Source: Sphingobium aromaticiconvertens (lineage in GTDB: Bacteria; Pseudomonadota; Alphaproteobacteria; Sphingomonadales; Sphingomonadaceae). Taken from it: a stretch of DNA of 64,000 nucleotides. This document shows positions 26,588 through 38,560 of this stretch, in pieces (the first letter of the stretch is position 1; every line of letters starts with the position of its first letter). Below the pieces are notes generated by a model. It saw only the letters and a program-made list of their open reading frames with translations. It was not told the DNA's origin and made no database searches. The stretch covers positions 1,855,501-1,919,500 of the forward strand of contig NZ_JBANRJ010000001.1 of NCBI RefSeq assembly GCF_037154075.1. Reading direction: 5' to 3'. Made by a program: the position numbers and the translations under genes.

Positions 26588-27304
26588 TTACCGTCCCGTC
26601 GCCTTGTCCTGTGCCGCGAAGATCTTTGAGCAGCCGATGCGGGCAAGCCGCAACAGGCGCAAAAGCTCTTCCTCGTCATAGGCCGCGCCTTCGGCCGTCG
26701 CCTGCACTTCGGCGAACTTGCCGTCGCCGGTCAGGATCAGGTTGGCGTCCGTCTCTGCATTGCTGTCCTCGGCATAGTCGAGGTCGAGGACGGGCGTGCC
26801 CTTGTAGATGCCGCAACTGATCGCTGCGACCTTCTGGATGATCGGGTCCTGGCTGAGCGCGCCGGACGCCATCAGCTTGTCGATGGCGATACGCAGCGCC
26901 ACCCAGGATCCGGAAATGGCCGCCGTGCGGGTGCCGCCATCGGCCTGGATCACGTCGCAATCGACGACGATCTGGCGCTCGCCCAGTGCTTTCAGGTCTA
27001 CGACCGTGCGCAAGGAGCGGCCAATAAGGCGCTGAATTTCCTGGGTGCGACCCGACTGCTTGCCCTTGGCCGCCTCACGGCTGCCGCGGGTATGGGTGGC
27101 GCGGGGCAACATGCCATATTCGGCCGTGACCCAGCCTGACCCCTTGCCGCGCAGGAAAGGCGGCACCTTTTCCTCGACCGATGCGGTGCAGAGCACGCGC
27201 GTATCGCCGAAGCTGATCAGGCAACTGCCCTCTGCATGGATGGTAAAACCGGGTTCCATGATGATATCGCGCATCTGGTCGGGCGCGCGGCCGGAAGGAC
27301 GCAT
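26588..27304 (-). CDS. rph: Ribonuclease PH
   Basis: The 238-aa phosphorolytic 3'-exoribonuclease trims tRNA 3' ends. Motifs are [77 protein letters not shown] and [21 protein letters not shown]. It is complete and typical in length. First gene of the rph-rdgB pair; divergent from the DUF6438 lipoprotein gene. Confidence 0.97.
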   Translation of the reverse strand: MRPSGRAPDQMRDIIMEPGFTIHAEGSCLISFGDTRVLCTASVEEKVPPFLRGKGSGWVTAEYGMLPRATHTRGSREAAKGKQSGRTQEIQRLIGRSLRTVVDLKALGERQIVVDCDVIQADGGTRTAAISGSWVALRIAIDKLMASGALSQDPIIQKVAAISCGIYKGTPVLDLDYAEDSNAETDANLILTGDGKFAEVQATAEGAAYDEEELLRLLRLARIGCSKIFAAQDKATGR

Positions 27305-27434
27305 ATATTTTTATCTCCGAAGCGTTCAGGTGGCGGGGCTTAGCCTTATGCAGGCGGCTAGACCAGTCTTTGAGTCGGAAAAGGTTGGACCGAGTCGCGA
27401 AAAAGAAGTCGATGGGTAAAAAGAGGTCGATCGG

Positions 27435-27983
27435 ATGATGTCAGGCAAGATGGTGCTGCGGGCAGGGGTATTGAGTGCTTTGCTGCTGTTGACGGCGGGG
27501 TGCGTCACTGATCGCGGTGAGGAAACGCTCTCCAGCAGCGGCAGCGCGGCGGCGCGGGCGAATGACACGATCAAGCTATCGGCGGGGCCGTGCTTCGGCT
27601 TTTGCCCCAGCTATAGCGTGACGGTGACGCCCGATGGGTCGGGCCTCCTGGTGCCAGAACGTAACACGTCCGTGCCGGGGCCGACGCGCTTCACCGTGAC
27701 GAGCGCGCAATATCGCAAACTGCGGGCGTCGCTCGCCGCCTTCCGCCCGGCGACGGGGCAGTCGAAGCGGATCGGTCATGGCGAGAATTGTCAGCGCTTC
27801 GCCACCGATATGCCGGGTTATTCTATCGAATGGACGCGGGATAAAGCCGACAAGACCGAGCTGGATTTCCAGTCGGGCTGTTTCGACGCGCGTTATGCGA
27901 AGCTGCGAGCGGCGCTGAAAGCCATGCCCAAAGTGCTGGAGATTGAGGCCATGCTGAAGCCGAAAACGCCCGTGAAGGGCTGA
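27435..27983 (+). CDS. DUF6438 lipoprotein
   Basis: A 182-aa product with a lipoprotein signal (VLSALLLLTAGC, Cys23). The mature domain begins with the DUF6438 hallmark IKLSAGPCFGFCPSYSVTVTPDGSG, with two Cys, and ends with ARYAKLRAALKAMPKVLEIEAML. It is an envelope protein of unknown role. It lies 32 bases before truB on the same strand and may be co-transcribed with it. Confidence 0.82.
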   Translation: MMSGKMVLRAGVLSALLLLTAGCVTDRGEETLSSSGSAAARANDTIKLSAGPCFGFCPSYSVTVTPDGSGLLVPERNTSVPGPTRFTVTSAQYRKLRASLAAFRPATGQSKRIGHGENCQRFATDMPGYSIEWTRDKADKTELDFQSGCFDARYAKLRAALKAMPKVLEIEAMLKPKTPVKG

Positions 27984-28014
27984 CAGCAGGCGTGCCGCCC
28001 GGTAGGGGCACGCG

Positions 28015-28929
28015 ATGCACGGCTGGATCATCCTCGACAAACCCAATGGCCTTGGTTCGACCCAGGCGGTCGGCGCGGTAAAACGCGCGCTGCGGGAAAG
28101 CGGGGCGGGCAAGGTGAAGGTCGGCCATGGCGGCACGCTGGACCCGCTGGCGGAGGGCGTGCTGCCGATCGCGCTGGGTGAGGCGACGAAGTTGGCCGGG
28201 CGGATGCTCGACAGCGACAAGATTTATGATTTTACCGTCGCCTTCGGAACCCAGACCGATACACTGGACCTGGAAGGGCCGGTGATCGCGACCAGCGACC
28301 ATCGCCCTACGCTGGACGCGGTGCAGGCGGTGTTGCCCCGTTTTACCGGACCGATCGAGCAGGCGCCGCCTGTCTATTCCGCGATAAAGGTCGACGGCCA
28401 GCGCGCCTATGACCGGGCGCGGGCGGGGGAAGCGGTGGAGATGAAGCTGCGCGCGGTGACGATCCACGCGCTGGGGCTGGCGGCCTCGACCGGAACGGGG
28501 GAGGCCGTCGAAAGCGTCACGCTGAGCGCCCATGTATCGAAGGGTACCTATATCCGCTCGCTTGCGCGCGACATCGCGCTGGCGCTGGGGACGGTCGGGC
28601 ATGTGACGATGTTGCGGCGGACCAAGGCGGGGCCGTTCACGCTGGATATGGCAATTTCGCTGGACAAATTGCGGCAGGCTGCTAACGAGCGCGCCATCGG
28701 TAGCCTTATGCTGCCGCTGACGGCGGGGCTGGACGACATCCCGGCTCTCCCCGTCTCACTTCAGGATGCACAGGCGCTCCGTCAGGGACGCGTGCTTCTG
28801 GGGTACGAAGCTGCCACTGGCCTTCATCTGGCGATCGATGGGGATATTCCTGTTGCGCTGGTCGAAATGCAGGACGGAGAAATCCGGGTGGTGCGCGGGT
28901 TTAACCTGATGCCGAAGGAAGACGAATGA
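28015..28929 (+). CDS. truB: tRNA pseudouridine(55) synthase TruB
   Basis: The 304-aa enzyme makes the T-loop pseudouridine at position 55 of tRNA. N-terminal motifs [15 protein letters not shown] and [15 protein letters not shown] (catalytic D43), then [37 protein letters not shown] and [14 protein letters not shown] are diagnostic. Its last codons overlap rpsO (ATGA at 28926-28929). This truB-rpsO-pnp order is conserved widely. Confidence 0.98.
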   Translation: MHGWIILDKPNGLGSTQAVGAVKRALRESGAGKVKVGHGGTLDPLAEGVLPIALGEATKLAGRMLDSDKIYDFTVAFGTQTDTLDLEGPVIATSDHRPTLDAVQAVLPRFTGPIEQAPPVYSAIKVDGQRAYDRARAGEAVEMKLRAVTIHALGLAASTGTGEAVESVTLSAHVSKGTYIRSLARDIALALGTVGHVTMLRRTKAGPFTLDMAISLDKLRQAANERAIGSLMLPLTAGLDDIPALPVSLQDAQALRQGRVLLGYEAATGLHLAIDGDIPVALVEMQDGEIRVVRGFNLMPKEDE

Positions 28930-29195
28930 CGATTACTGCCGAGCGCAAGGAAGCGCTGATCAAGGAACATGCCCGGGCTGAGGGTGACACCGGTTCGCCC
29001 GAAGTCCAGGTTTCGATCCTGACCGAGCGTATCCAGAACCTGACCGAGCATTTCAAAGGCCACCACAAGGACAACCACAGCCGTCGTGGCCTGCTGATGA
29101 TGGTCAACAAGCGTCGTTCGCTGCTGGATTATCTGAAGAAGAAGGATGCGGCGCGCTACAGCGACCTCATCGCCAAGCTGGGCCTGCGTAAGTAA
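28926..29195 (+). CDS. rpsO: 30S ribosomal protein S15
   Basis: The 89-aa S15 protein has [55 protein letters not shown], matching the family throughout. It binds the central domain of 16S rRNA early in small-subunit assembly. Translation is coupled to truB and a hairpin follows its stop by 14 bases. Confidence 0.99.
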   Translation: MTITAERKEALIKEHARAEGDTGSPEVQVSILTERIQNLTEHFKGHHKDNHSRRGLLMMVNKRRSLLDYLKKKDAARYSDLIAKLGLRK

Positions 29196-29209
29196 GTCCA
29201 TCCAAAGGG

Positions 29210-29232
29210 ACGGCCCCATGCGGGGCCGTTTC
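29210..29232 (+). terminator. Hairpin after rpsO (partial terminator)
   Basis: ACGGCCCC (29210-29217) pairs with GGGGCCGT (29222-29229) over a 4-base loop and is followed by TTTCTG. The T run is short, so some read-through into pnp is likely, as in other rpsO-pnp operons. Confidence 0.6.
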
Positions 29233-29280
29233 TGATTCTGACCCATGTCGCCGGGCAATTCGGCGCGGCGGCATGATTTT

Positions 29281-29371
29281 GGGGGATGTTCCCCCACACC
29301 GTCCGATACCGGGCGGGGAGGGCAAAGCCCTCCACCCATGGGTCCAAGGACTCAAAACTGGCCCCGCCCGG
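29281..29371 (+). promoter_or_regulatory. Structured 5' leader of pnp
   Basis: Three nested hairpins precede pnp: GGGGG/CCCCC (29281-29295), then a long stem CCGGGCGGGG (29309-29318) with CCCCGCCCGG (29362-29371), enclosing AGGGC-AAA-GCCCT (29319-29331). In enterobacteria the pnp leader stem is cut by RNase III and degraded by PNPase as autoregulation; similarity here is in layout only. Confidence 0.55.
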
Positions 29372-29403
29372 CAATAGGGCCGATGCGGGCGAAGGAAACA
29401 CAC

Positions 29404-31731
29404 ATGTTTGATGTAAAGAAAGTCTCCATCGAGCTGGGCGGCAAGACCCTCACGCTCGAAACCGGTCGTATTGCGCGCCAGGCTGATGGCGCCGTGCTGG
29501 CAACCTATGGTGAAACCGTGGTGCTGTGCGCCGTAACCGCCGCAAAGTCGGTGAAGGAAGGCCAGGATTTCTTCCCGCTGACCGTTCACTATCAGGAAAA
29601 ATATTCGGCCGCCGGACGCATTCCGGGCGGCTTCTTCAAGCGCGAGCGTGGGGCGACCGAAAAGGAAACGCTGACCAGCCGCCTGATCGACCGTCCGATC
29701 CGCCCGCTGTTCCCAGAGGGTTTCTACAACGAGATCAACGTCATCGCCCAGGTGCTGTCGTTCGACGGCGAGTCCGAGCCGGACATGGTCGCGATGATCG
29801 CTGCCTCCGCCGCGCTGACGATTTCGGGCGTCCCCTTCATGGGGCCGATCGGCGCCGCGCGCATCGGCTACAAGGATGGCGAATATAGCCTGAACCCGTC
29901 GATGGACGATGTGAAGGCCGGTGAACTCGACCTGGTCGTCGCCGCCACCCATGATGCCGTTATGATGGTCGAATCCGAAGCCAAGGAGCTGTCGGAAGAG
30001 GTCATGCTGGGTGCCGTCGGCTTCGCCCACACCGCCTGTAAGCAGATCGTTGAAGCGATCATCCAGCTTGCCGAAAAGGCTGCCAAGGATCCTTGGCCGA
30101 TGGCCGAGCAGGCCGATCTGTCGACTGCCAAGGACAAGCTGAAGAAGCTGGTCGGCAAGGACATTGCCGCCGCCTACAAGCTGACCGACAAGTCGGCCCG
30201 CTCGAACGCGCTGAACGAAGTCCGCGCCAAGGCGAAGGCAGCGTTCGCCGACGCGTCGCCGCAGGACCAGATGGCCGCGCAGAAGCTGGGCAAGAAGCTG
30301 GAAGCGGAAATCGTTCGCGGCGCGATCCTGAAGGACGGCAGCCGCATCGACGGTCGCACGACCACGCAGATCCGTCCGATCGAGGCGATCGTCGGCTTCC
30401 TGCCGCGCACCCATGGCTCGGCCCTGTTCACACGTGGCGAAACGCAGTCGATCTGCACCACCACGCTGGGCACCAAGGACAGCGAGCAGATGATCGATGG
30501 CCTGACCGGCCTTCATTATGAAAACTTCATGCTGCATTATAACTTTCCGCCCTATTCGGTCGGTGAAGTCGGCCGCTTCGGCGCGCCGGGCCGTCGTGAA
30601 GTGGGTCATGGCAAGCTGGCCTGGCGTGCGCTGCACCCCGTGCTGCCCGCCAAGGAGGATTTCCCCTACACGATCCGCGTTCTCTCGGACATCACCGAGT
30701 CGAACGGTTCCTCCTCAATGGCGACCGTCTGCGGTGGTTCGCTCTCGATGATGGACGCCGGTGTGCCGCTGAAGCGCCCCGTGTCCGGCATCGCCATGGG
30801 CCTGATCCTGGAAGGCAAGAACTTCGCCGTTCTGTCCGACATCCTGGGTGACGAAGATCATCTGGGCGACATGGACTTCAAGGTTGCAGGCACGTCCGAA
30901 GGCATCACCACGATGCAGATGGACATCAAGATCGCCGGCATCACCGAAGAGATCATGCGCGTTGCGCTGAACCAGGCCAAGGAAGGCCGCGCCCACATAT
31001 TGGGTGAGATGGCCAAGGCGCTGGATCACACCCGCACCGAGCTGTCCGCTCATGCCCCGCGCATCGAGACGATCCAGATCGACAAGTCGAAGATCCGTGA
31101 CGTCATCGGCACCGGCGGCAAGGTCATCCGCGAGATCGTCGCCGAAACCGGCGCCAAGGTCGACATTGATGACGAGGGCGTCATCAAGATCAGCTCGTCC
31201 GACACCGCGCAGATCGAAGCGGCCAAGAAGTGGATTCTGGGCATCGTCGAGGAAGCCGAAGTCGGCAAGGTCTATGTCGGCAAGGTCGTGAACATCGTCG
31301 ATTTCGGCGCGTTCGTGAACTTCATGGGTGGCAAGGACGGCTTGGTCCACGTTTCGGAGATGCGCAACGAGCGCGTCGAGAAGCCGACCGACGTCGTGTC
31401 GGAAGGCCAGGAAGTGCGCGTCAAGGTTCTGGAAATCGATCCGCGTGGCAAGGTTCGCCTGTCCATGCGCGTCGTCGATCAGGAGACCGGCGAAGAATTG
31501 GAAGATACCCGTCCGGCGCGCGAACCGCGTGAACCCCGTGGCGATCGTGGTCCCCGCGGTGGCGGCGATCGTGGTGATCGCGGCGGCGACCGTGGTGGTC
31601 GGGGCGACCGTGGCCCGCGCCGCGACCGTGGCCCGCGCCCCGAGCGTAGCGAAGGCGGCAAGGATAACGGCGGGGATGAAGGCGGCGAGCCTACCTTCGC
31701 CCCGTCCTTCCTGACCGGCGATCGCGACTGA
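29404..31731 (+). CDS. pnp: Polyribonucleotide nucleotidyltransferase (PNPase)
   Basis: This 775-aa phosphorolytic exoribonuclease is part of the RNA degradosome. Domain order is first RNase PH domain ([22 protein letters not shown]...), helical linker, second RNase PH domain ([43 protein letters not shown]), KH ([27 protein letters not shown]) and S1 ([31 protein letters not shown]). After S1 there is an Arg/Gly/Asp-rich tail of about 70 residues (repeats of RGD/RGG), followed by an acidic end. Start ATG 29404 fits the family; in-frame sequence from 29245 is leader. Confidence 0.98.
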   Translation: MFDVKKVSIELGGKTLTLETGRIARQADGAVLATYGETVVLCAVTAAKSVKEGQDFFPLTVHYQEKYSAAGRIPGGFFKRERGATEKETLTSRLIDRPIRPLFPEGFYNEINVIAQVLSFDGESEPDMVAMIAASAALTISGVPFMGPIGAARIGYKDGEYSLNPSMDDVKAGELDLVVAATHDAVMMVESEAKELSEEVMLGAVGFAHTACKQIVEAIIQLAEKAAKDPWPMAEQADLSTAKDKLKKLVGKDIAAAYKLTDKSARSNALNEVRAKAKAAFADASPQDQMAAQKLGKKLEAEIVRGAILKDGSRIDGRTTTQIRPIEAIVGFLPRTHGSALFTRGETQSICTTTLGTKDSEQMIDGLTGLHYENFMLHYNFPPYSVGEVGRFGAPGRREVGHGKLAWRALHPVLPAKEDFPYTIRVLSDITESNGSSSMATVCGGSLSMMDAGVPLKRPVSGIAMGLILEGKNFAVLSDILGDEDHLGDMDFKVAGTSEGITTMQMDIKIAGITEEIMRVALNQAKEGRAHILGEMAKALDHTRTELSAHAPRIETIQIDKSKIRDVIGTGGKVIREIVAETGAKVDIDDEGVIKISSSDTAQIEAAKKWILGIVEEAEVGKVYVGKVVNIVDFGAFVNFMGGKDGLVHVSEMRNERVEKPTDVVSEGQEVRVKVLEIDPRGKVRLSMRVVDQETGEELEDTRPAREPREPRGDRGPRGGGDRGDRGGDRGGRGDRGPRRDRGPRPERSEGGKDNGGDEGGEPTFAPSFLTGDRD

Positions 31732-31756
31732 GCCATCGCTCGCTCTGAAAAATGAA

Positions 31757-31793
31757 AAAGGCCCGGAGGAAGCATATTCCTCCGGGCCTTTTC
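31757..31793 (+). terminator. Strong terminator after pnp
   Basis: AAGGCCCGGAGGAA (31758-31771) pairs perfectly with TTCCTCCGGGCCTT (31777-31790) over a 5-base loop, followed by TTCTTG. It is 26 bases after the pnp stop and ends the truB-rpsO-pnp operon. Confidence 0.88.
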
Positions 31794-31846
31794 TTGTTTG
31801 GCATGAGCATCGTGTCGGCCTCCGTTCATCGCATCGCCTGACGTCA

Positions 31847-31891
31847 TTTTCACCGCTTGGCGCGGGGACGTTTTCACCGCTTGGCGCGGGG
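31847..31891. repeat. Tandem 24-base repeat (two units) just upstream of bamD
   Basis: TTTTCACCGCTTGGCGCGGG followed by G occurs at 31847-31867 and again at 31871-31891, separated by ACG, an exact 21-base match. It lies 13 bases before the bamD start and thus in its leader or promoter. Confidence 0.8.
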
Positions 31892-31904
31892 CCGGGGCTC
31901 GGCT

Positions 31905-32702
31905 ATGACCGCGCCCATGAATGAAGCGAAGATGAAACCGTGGAGCCTGTTCGTCGGCGCCGCAACCGCCCTGATCCTGCTCGCAGGCTGCTCGACGTCG
32001 AAGAACAAGGCCGACACCCAATATGTCGCCCGCGATGTTTCGACACTCTATAACAGCGGCAAGTCCCGGCTGGACCGGGGGCAGTATAAGCTGGCCGCCG
32101 CGCTGTTCGACGAAGTGGAGCGCCAGCATCCTTATTCGCCATGGGCGCGCCGGGCGCAGCTCATGTCGGCCTTCAGCTATTATATGAACAGCGATTATAA
32201 TGAGGCGACCAGCGCGGCGCAGCGTTTCCTGTCGATTCATCCGGGCAACCGTGACGCGCCCTACGCCTATTATCTGATCGCTCTATGCTATTATGAACAG
32301 ATTGCCGATGTGACGCGCGATCAGAAAATCACGCAGCAGGCGCTCGATTCCCTTGGCGAACTGATTCGCCGCTATCCCGACACACGCTATGCCGCCGACG
32401 CGCGGTTGAAGATCGATCTGGTCAACGACCATCTGGCGGGTAAGGAGATGGAGGTTGGCCGCTTCCTGCAACGGCGCGGCCAATGGCTGGCGGCGACGCT
32501 GCGTTTCCGGATCGTGATCGACAAATACCAGACCACCACCCATACGCCCGAGGCGCTGGAGCGGCTGGTCGAGAGCTATCTCTCGCTCGGTATTCCCGAG
32601 GAAGCGAAGAAGGCTGCCGCGGTATTGGGCGCCAACTATCCCGGCACCAAATGGTATGAGCGGTCCTACAAGCTCATCCAGCAACATGGTTCCAAGGCGT
32701 AA
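31905..32702 (+). CDS. bamD: Outer membrane protein assembly factor BamD
   Basis: This 265-aa lipoprotein (lipobox LILLAGCSTS) of the BAM complex has TPR-like helical repeats (TLYNSGKSRLDRGQYKLAAALFDEVERQHPYSPWARRAQLM, AFSYYMNSDYNEATSAAQRFLSIHPGN, AYYLIALCYYEQIADVTRDQ) typical of BamD. It is anchored to the periplasmic side of the outer membrane. The start is uncertain among ATG 31905, 31917 and 31932, all of which keep the signal. It is followed by recN, as in many alphaproteobacteria. Confidence 0.95.
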   Translation: MTAPMNEAKMKPWSLFVGAATALILLAGCSTSKNKADTQYVARDVSTLYNSGKSRLDRGQYKLAAALFDEVERQHPYSPWARRAQLMSAFSYYMNSDYNEATSAAQRFLSIHPGNRDAPYAYYLIALCYYEQIADVTRDQKITQQALDSLGELIRRYPDTRYAADARLKIDLVNDHLAGKEMEVGRFLQRRGQWLAATLRFRIVIDKYQTTTHTPEALERLVESYLSLGIPEEAKKAAAVLGANYPGTKWYERSYKLIQQHGSKA

Positions 32703-32715
32703 GGCCAGGCAATGC

Positions 32716-32746
32716 CCCTCCCTTGACGGGAGGGTTAGGGGGAGGC
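32716..32746. repeat. REP-like GC-rich palindromic repeat (family C, copy 2)
   Basis: CCCTCCC (32717-32723) and GGGAGGG-type arms (32729-32735), followed by TTAGGGGGAGG, match elements at 18437-18474 and 57472-57507. It lies in the bamD-recN gap. Confidence 0.65.
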
Positions 32747-32840
32747 GCAGCGAGCGTCCGGCAATCTCCCATTCGGTCATGGCCGAAGCCGTGAAATGCG
32801 AGATGTTCCCCTTTTGTACGATAACGGGTAGAAGCGTGCC

Positions 32841-34505
32841 ATGCTGACGACCCTGTCCATCCGCAATGTCGTGCTGATCGAGGCGCTGGACCTGGATTTT
32901 GGGAGCGGCCTCGGCGTCCTCACCGGGGAAACGGGGGCGGGTAAATCGATCCTGCTCGATTCGCTCGGATTGGCGCTGGGTGCGCGCGGCGACAGCGGCC
33001 TTGTTCGCAATGGCGCTCCGCAGGCGAGCGTGATCGCGACGTTCGAGACGCCCGCAAAGGGCCATCGCGTCATCGCGCTGCTGACCGACAACGACCTGTC
33101 CATCGAACCGGGCGAACCACTCATCATTCGCCGCACGGTGAAGGCGGATGGCGGCAGTCGCGCGTTCGTCAACGACCAGCCCTGTTCCGCCGCTTTGTTG
33201 CGCGATCTGGGCGCGAGTCTGGTCGAGATTCACGGCCAGCATGACGATCGTGGCCTGCTCAATCCGCGCGGGCATCGGGCGCTGCTCGACGCCTTTGGCC
33301 GGTGCGATACGTCTGTCGTCGCGGTCGCCCATGCCGCCTGGCGAGAGGCCACGATGCTGCTGGCGGAAAGCCGCGCGGCGGTGGAGAGCGCCGCGCGTGA
33401 CCGCGATTATCTGGCCCATGCCGTCGCTGAACTCAGCACCTTTGCGCCGGAACCAGGCGAGGAGGCGACGCTGGCGGAGGAACGGGCGACGATGCAGAAG
33501 GGCGCCCGCCTGACCGACGATCTGACCGCCGTGACCGATTGCCTGACCGGATCGGACGGCGGGCTGGCACAATTGCGGCAGGCGGCGCGGCGGCTGGACC
33601 GGATCACAGGCGATTACGCGCCGCTGGCCGAAGTGCTTGAAGCGCTGGATCGCGCGGTGATCGAGGCGAGCGAGGCGGAAGACCGGCTGGCCCGCGCGGC
33701 GGAGGCGCTGATCTTCGATCCTGCCCGGCTGGACAGTATCGAGACGCGGCTGTTCGACCTGCGCGGTCTGGCGCGCAAGCATCAGGTGCAACCCGACGAA
33801 CTGGCGGCGCTGAACGCGGAGATGGCGGCGCGGCTGGCGGCGATCGAGGGCGGGGAGGAGCATATCGCCGCGCTGGAGGCTGACGTCGTGGCAAAGGCGA
33901 GCGCCTATCGCACCGTGGCGGGCGCGCTGTCCGATGCGCGGCGCGCGGCGGCGGTGGCGCTGGATGCGGCGGTCGCGGCGGAACTGGCGCCGCTGAAACT
34001 GGATGCCGCGCGCTTTCGTACCGCCGTCCTGCCGCTGGATGAGGGGCAATGGGGCGCAGGTGGGGCGGACCGGGTGGAGTTTGAGATCTCGACCAATCCC
34101 GGCGCGCCCTTCGCTCCGTTGGTCAAGATCGCGTCCGGGGGTGAGCTGTCGCGCTTCATCCTGGCGCTGAAGGTTGCGCTGGCCGAGCAGGGCGGGGCGG
34201 ATACGCTGATCTTTGATGAGATTGACCGGGGCGTGGGCGGCGCGGTGGCCTCTGCCATTGGCGAGCGTCTGTCGCGATTGTCGGGCAGCAACCAGATCCT
34301 TGTCGTTACCCACAGCCCGCAAGTCGCGGCGCGCGGGGCCGGGCACATGCTGATCGCGAAATCGAGCGACGGGATCGTCACCCGCACTGGCGTTCACGCG
34401 CTGGACGAGGGGCAGCGGCGCGAAGAGATTGCGCGGATGCTGTCGGGTGCGGAGATTACGGCGGAGGCGCGCGCGCAGGCGGATCGGTTGCTGGAGAAGG
34501 TGTGA
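32841..34505 (+). CDS. recN: DNA repair protein RecN
   Basis: The 554-aa SMC-like ATPase helps join broken DNA ends. N-terminal MLTTLSIRNVVLIEALDLDF and the Walker A GETGAGKSILLDSLGLALG start the head; EIHGQHDD follows, then a central helical/coiled-coil region (residues about 150-350). The C-terminal signature SGGELSRFILALK, Walker B TLIFDEIDRGVGG and the His switch LVVTHSPQVAARG complete the ATPase. Its stop lies 29 bases before a Tat-exported small protein gene. Confidence 0.97.
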   Translation: MLTTLSIRNVVLIEALDLDFGSGLGVLTGETGAGKSILLDSLGLALGARGDSGLVRNGAPQASVIATFETPAKGHRVIALLTDNDLSIEPGEPLIIRRTVKADGGSRAFVNDQPCSAALLRDLGASLVEIHGQHDDRGLLNPRGHRALLDAFGRCDTSVVAVAHAAWREATMLLAESRAAVESAARDRDYLAHAVAELSTFAPEPGEEATLAEERATMQKGARLTDDLTAVTDCLTGSDGGLAQLRQAARRLDRITGDYAPLAEVLEALDRAVIEASEAEDRLARAAEALIFDPARLDSIETRLFDLRGLARKHQVQPDELAALNAEMAARLAAIEGGEEHIAALEADVVAKASAYRTVAGALSDARRAAAVALDAAVAAELAPLKLDAARFRTAVLPLDEGQWGAGGADRVEFEISTNPGAPFAPLVKIASGGELSRFILALKVALAEQGGADTLIFDEIDRGVGGAVASAIGERLSRLSGSNQILVVTHSPQVAARGAGHMLIAKSSDGIVTRTGVHALDEGQRREEIARMLSGAEITAEARAQADRLLEKV

Positions 34506-34534
34506 CGATCGGTTCGGACAGTGGAGGCAAGAGT

Positions 34535-34918
34535 ATGACCCATGATCGTCGCGATGTCCTGACCCTTGGCGCCGCCGCGCTGGCGGCGTCCACCATGCCC
34601 GGCATCGCTGCCGCGCAGGAAACCCAGCCACCGCGCTATGGTCTGATCGGCCAGATGCTGGCCAAGCGGGGCAAGCGCGATGAACTGGTCGGCTATTTGA
34701 AGGAAGCGATTGGCGCGATGCCGGGTTGCCTGTCCTATGTCATCGCGCTGGACACGGCCAATGTCGACGCCATCTGGGTGACGGAGGTCTGGGACAGCCG
34801 GGAAAGCCATGCCGCATCATTGAGACTGCCGACCGTGCGCGCTGCCATTGTGAAGGCGAAGCCGATTATCGCGGGCTTCCCCCAGCATTTCGAGACGGTG
34901 CCGGTGGCGGGGGTATAG
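34535..34918 (+). CDS. Exported antibiotic-biosynthesis-monooxygenase (ABM) fold protein
   Basis: This 127-aa product starts at ATG 34535 (GGAGG 7 bases upstream). It has a twin-Arg-like N-terminus (DRRDVLTLGAAALAASTMPGIAAA), so export by Tat is likely. The mature domain (YGLIGQMLAKRGKRDELVGYLKEAIGAMPGCLSYVIALD...AIWVTEVWDSRESHAASL) is an ABM ferredoxin-like fold; such proteins are small dimeric oxygenases or heme-degrading enzymes. Possibly co-transcribed with recN and ligA. Confidence 0.78.
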   Translation: MTHDRRDVLTLGAAALAASTMPGIAAAQETQPPRYGLIGQMLAKRGKRDELVGYLKEAIGAMPGCLSYVIALDTANVDAIWVTEVWDSRESHAASLRLPTVRAAIVKAKPIIAGFPQHFETVPVAGV

Positions 34919-34942
34919 CAAAGCGGGGGGCTATCCGGTTAA

Positions 34943-37087
<2,145 letters not shown>

Positions 37088-37095
37088 ATCCCAAT

Positions 37096-38400
37096 CTAGC
37101 CGATCTGGCTTAACCCCAATCCCGCCAGCGCACATAGGGCCAGCACCGTCACTACGCCGCGTTTCAGGGTGAAGATCATCACCGCCGCCAGCGCGCCGAT
37201 GACCGCGACGCGCCAGTCGAGGCTGGACCAGTCCGGCACATAGAATCGAACTGGCCCCATCCGGCTGTCCGTGACCCGTGTAAACAGGACATGCAGGGCG
37301 AACCAGACCGTCAGGTTGGCGATCACGCCCACCACCGCCGCCGTCACCGCAGCGAGGGCGGCCTGCAGGCGCTGCGCCTTTTCCAGCCGCTCCATCCAGG
37401 GCGCGAAGGCGAAGATCCACAGGAAACAGGGCGCGAACGTGACCCATGTGGTGAGGGTTGCGCCCAATATTCCGGCTAGCAGTGGGCTGAATGGGGCGGG
37501 CGCACGGAACGCGCCGAAGAAGCCGACAAATTGCGTCACCATGATCAGCGGGCCGGGCGTGGTTTCGGCAAGGCCCAGCCCGTCCGCCATTTCGCCGGGC
37601 GAGAGCCAGTGGAAGGACTGGACCGCTTCCTGCGCCATATAGGCCAGGACCGCATAGGCGCCGCCGAAGGTGACGACGGCGAGTTGCGAGAAGAAGAGGC
37701 CGATCCGCCAGAGAATATGATCGGGACCAAGAAACAGCAGGACCGCTGCCATCGGCGCGGCCCAGATGGCCAGCCATAGCGTGACCGTCCGCACTGTCGC
37801 AGCGATGGGTAGCGAGGTATCGGCGGTCGGGGCGACGCCAGCCCCGTGCATCTTCAGCCAATCGGGGTGCGTCCGCGCGAGCATCATGCCGATGGCGCCC
37901 GCGCCCAGCACGACCAGCGGGAAGGGCAGGTCGAAGACGAAGAGCGCGAGGAAGGCGGCGACGGCCAGGCCCAGCTTGAAGGGCGTGTTGAGTGCGCGCT
38001 TGCCGATGCGGATCAGCGCCTGGACGACGATCGCCAGCACCGCCGCCTTGATTCCCAGAAACAGCGCCGCAACTGGTCCCAGCCGGGCGGCATAGGCGTA
38101 GAGGATGGATAGGGCGAGCATGACCAGCGCGCCCGGCAGCACGAACAACAGTCCAGCCGCCAGCCCACCCTTTGCCCCATGCAGTCGCCAGCCGATCCAG
38201 GTGGCGAGCTGCTGGGCTTCCGGTCCCGGAAGCAGATGGCAGATGTTGAGCGCGCGCAGGAAGCGCCCTTCGTCCACCCAGTTGCGGTCCTCCACCAGTT
38301 CCTTGTGCATCAGGGCGATCTGCCCGGCGGGGCCGCCGAAGCTCAGAAAGCCGATGCGAGCGAAGACGCGGACAAGATGTGGGAAGTCTGGGTGCGGCAC
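37096..38400 (-). CDS. chrA: Chromate efflux transporter ChrA (two-domain CHR)
   Basis: The 434-aa inner-membrane protein has about ten membrane helices in two homologous halves. The first contains FGGPAGQIALMHKELVEDRNWVDEGRFL and LLPGPEAQQLATWIGW; the second has FGGAYAVLAYMAQEAVQ and GLGLAETTPGPLIMVTQFVGF. These are the paired CHR signatures. Start GTG 38400 has GGGGGA 6 bases upstream. Upstream in-frame sequence to 38607 overlaps the neighbouring gene's region and is unlike the family. Chromate export is the assigned activity; sulphate or other anions are possible. Confidence 0.92.
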   Translation of the reverse strand: MPHPDFPHLVRVFARIGFLSFGGPAGQIALMHKELVEDRNWVDEGRFLRALNICHLLPGPEAQQLATWIGWRLHGAKGGLAAGLLFVLPGALVMLALSILYAYAARLGPVAALFLGIKAAVLAIVVQALIRIGKRALNTPFKLGLAVAAFLALFVFDLPFPLVVLGAGAIGMMLARTHPDWLKMHGAGVAPTADTSLPIAATVRTVTLWLAIWAAPMAAVLLFLGPDHILWRIGLFFSQLAVVTFGGAYAVLAYMAQEAVQSFHWLSPGEMADGLGLAETTPGPLIMVTQFVGFFGAFRAPAPFSPLLAGILGATLTTWVTFAPCFLWIFAFAPWMERLEKAQRLQAALAAVTAAVVGVIANLTVWFALHVLFTRVTDSRMGPVRFYVPDWSSLDWRVAVIGALAAVMIFTLKRGVVTVLALCALAGLGLSQIG

Positions 38401-38560
38401 GTCTGTTCCCCCGCCGGACGACAAGGCCCGGACGTAAAAGCCGCAACACTTGGGCGGGGAACGCCTGATCGGGAGGTTGCCGTGCCCCGATGCCCTATTG
38501 TGGCGCGAACTTGGCCGGGGATCAAGCGGCATGGAGCGGCGCTCAGGCGGCGAGCATGTC

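Noticed and set aside
29167-30636. 489-codon minus-strand frame antisense to pnp
   Set aside because: pnp is conserved throughout; the frame arises from GC-rich codon bias.
32283-34631. 782-codon minus-strand frame spanning bamD and recN
   Set aside because: It crosses two confirmed genes and the intergenic repeat; low-complexity Arg/Gln-rich translation.
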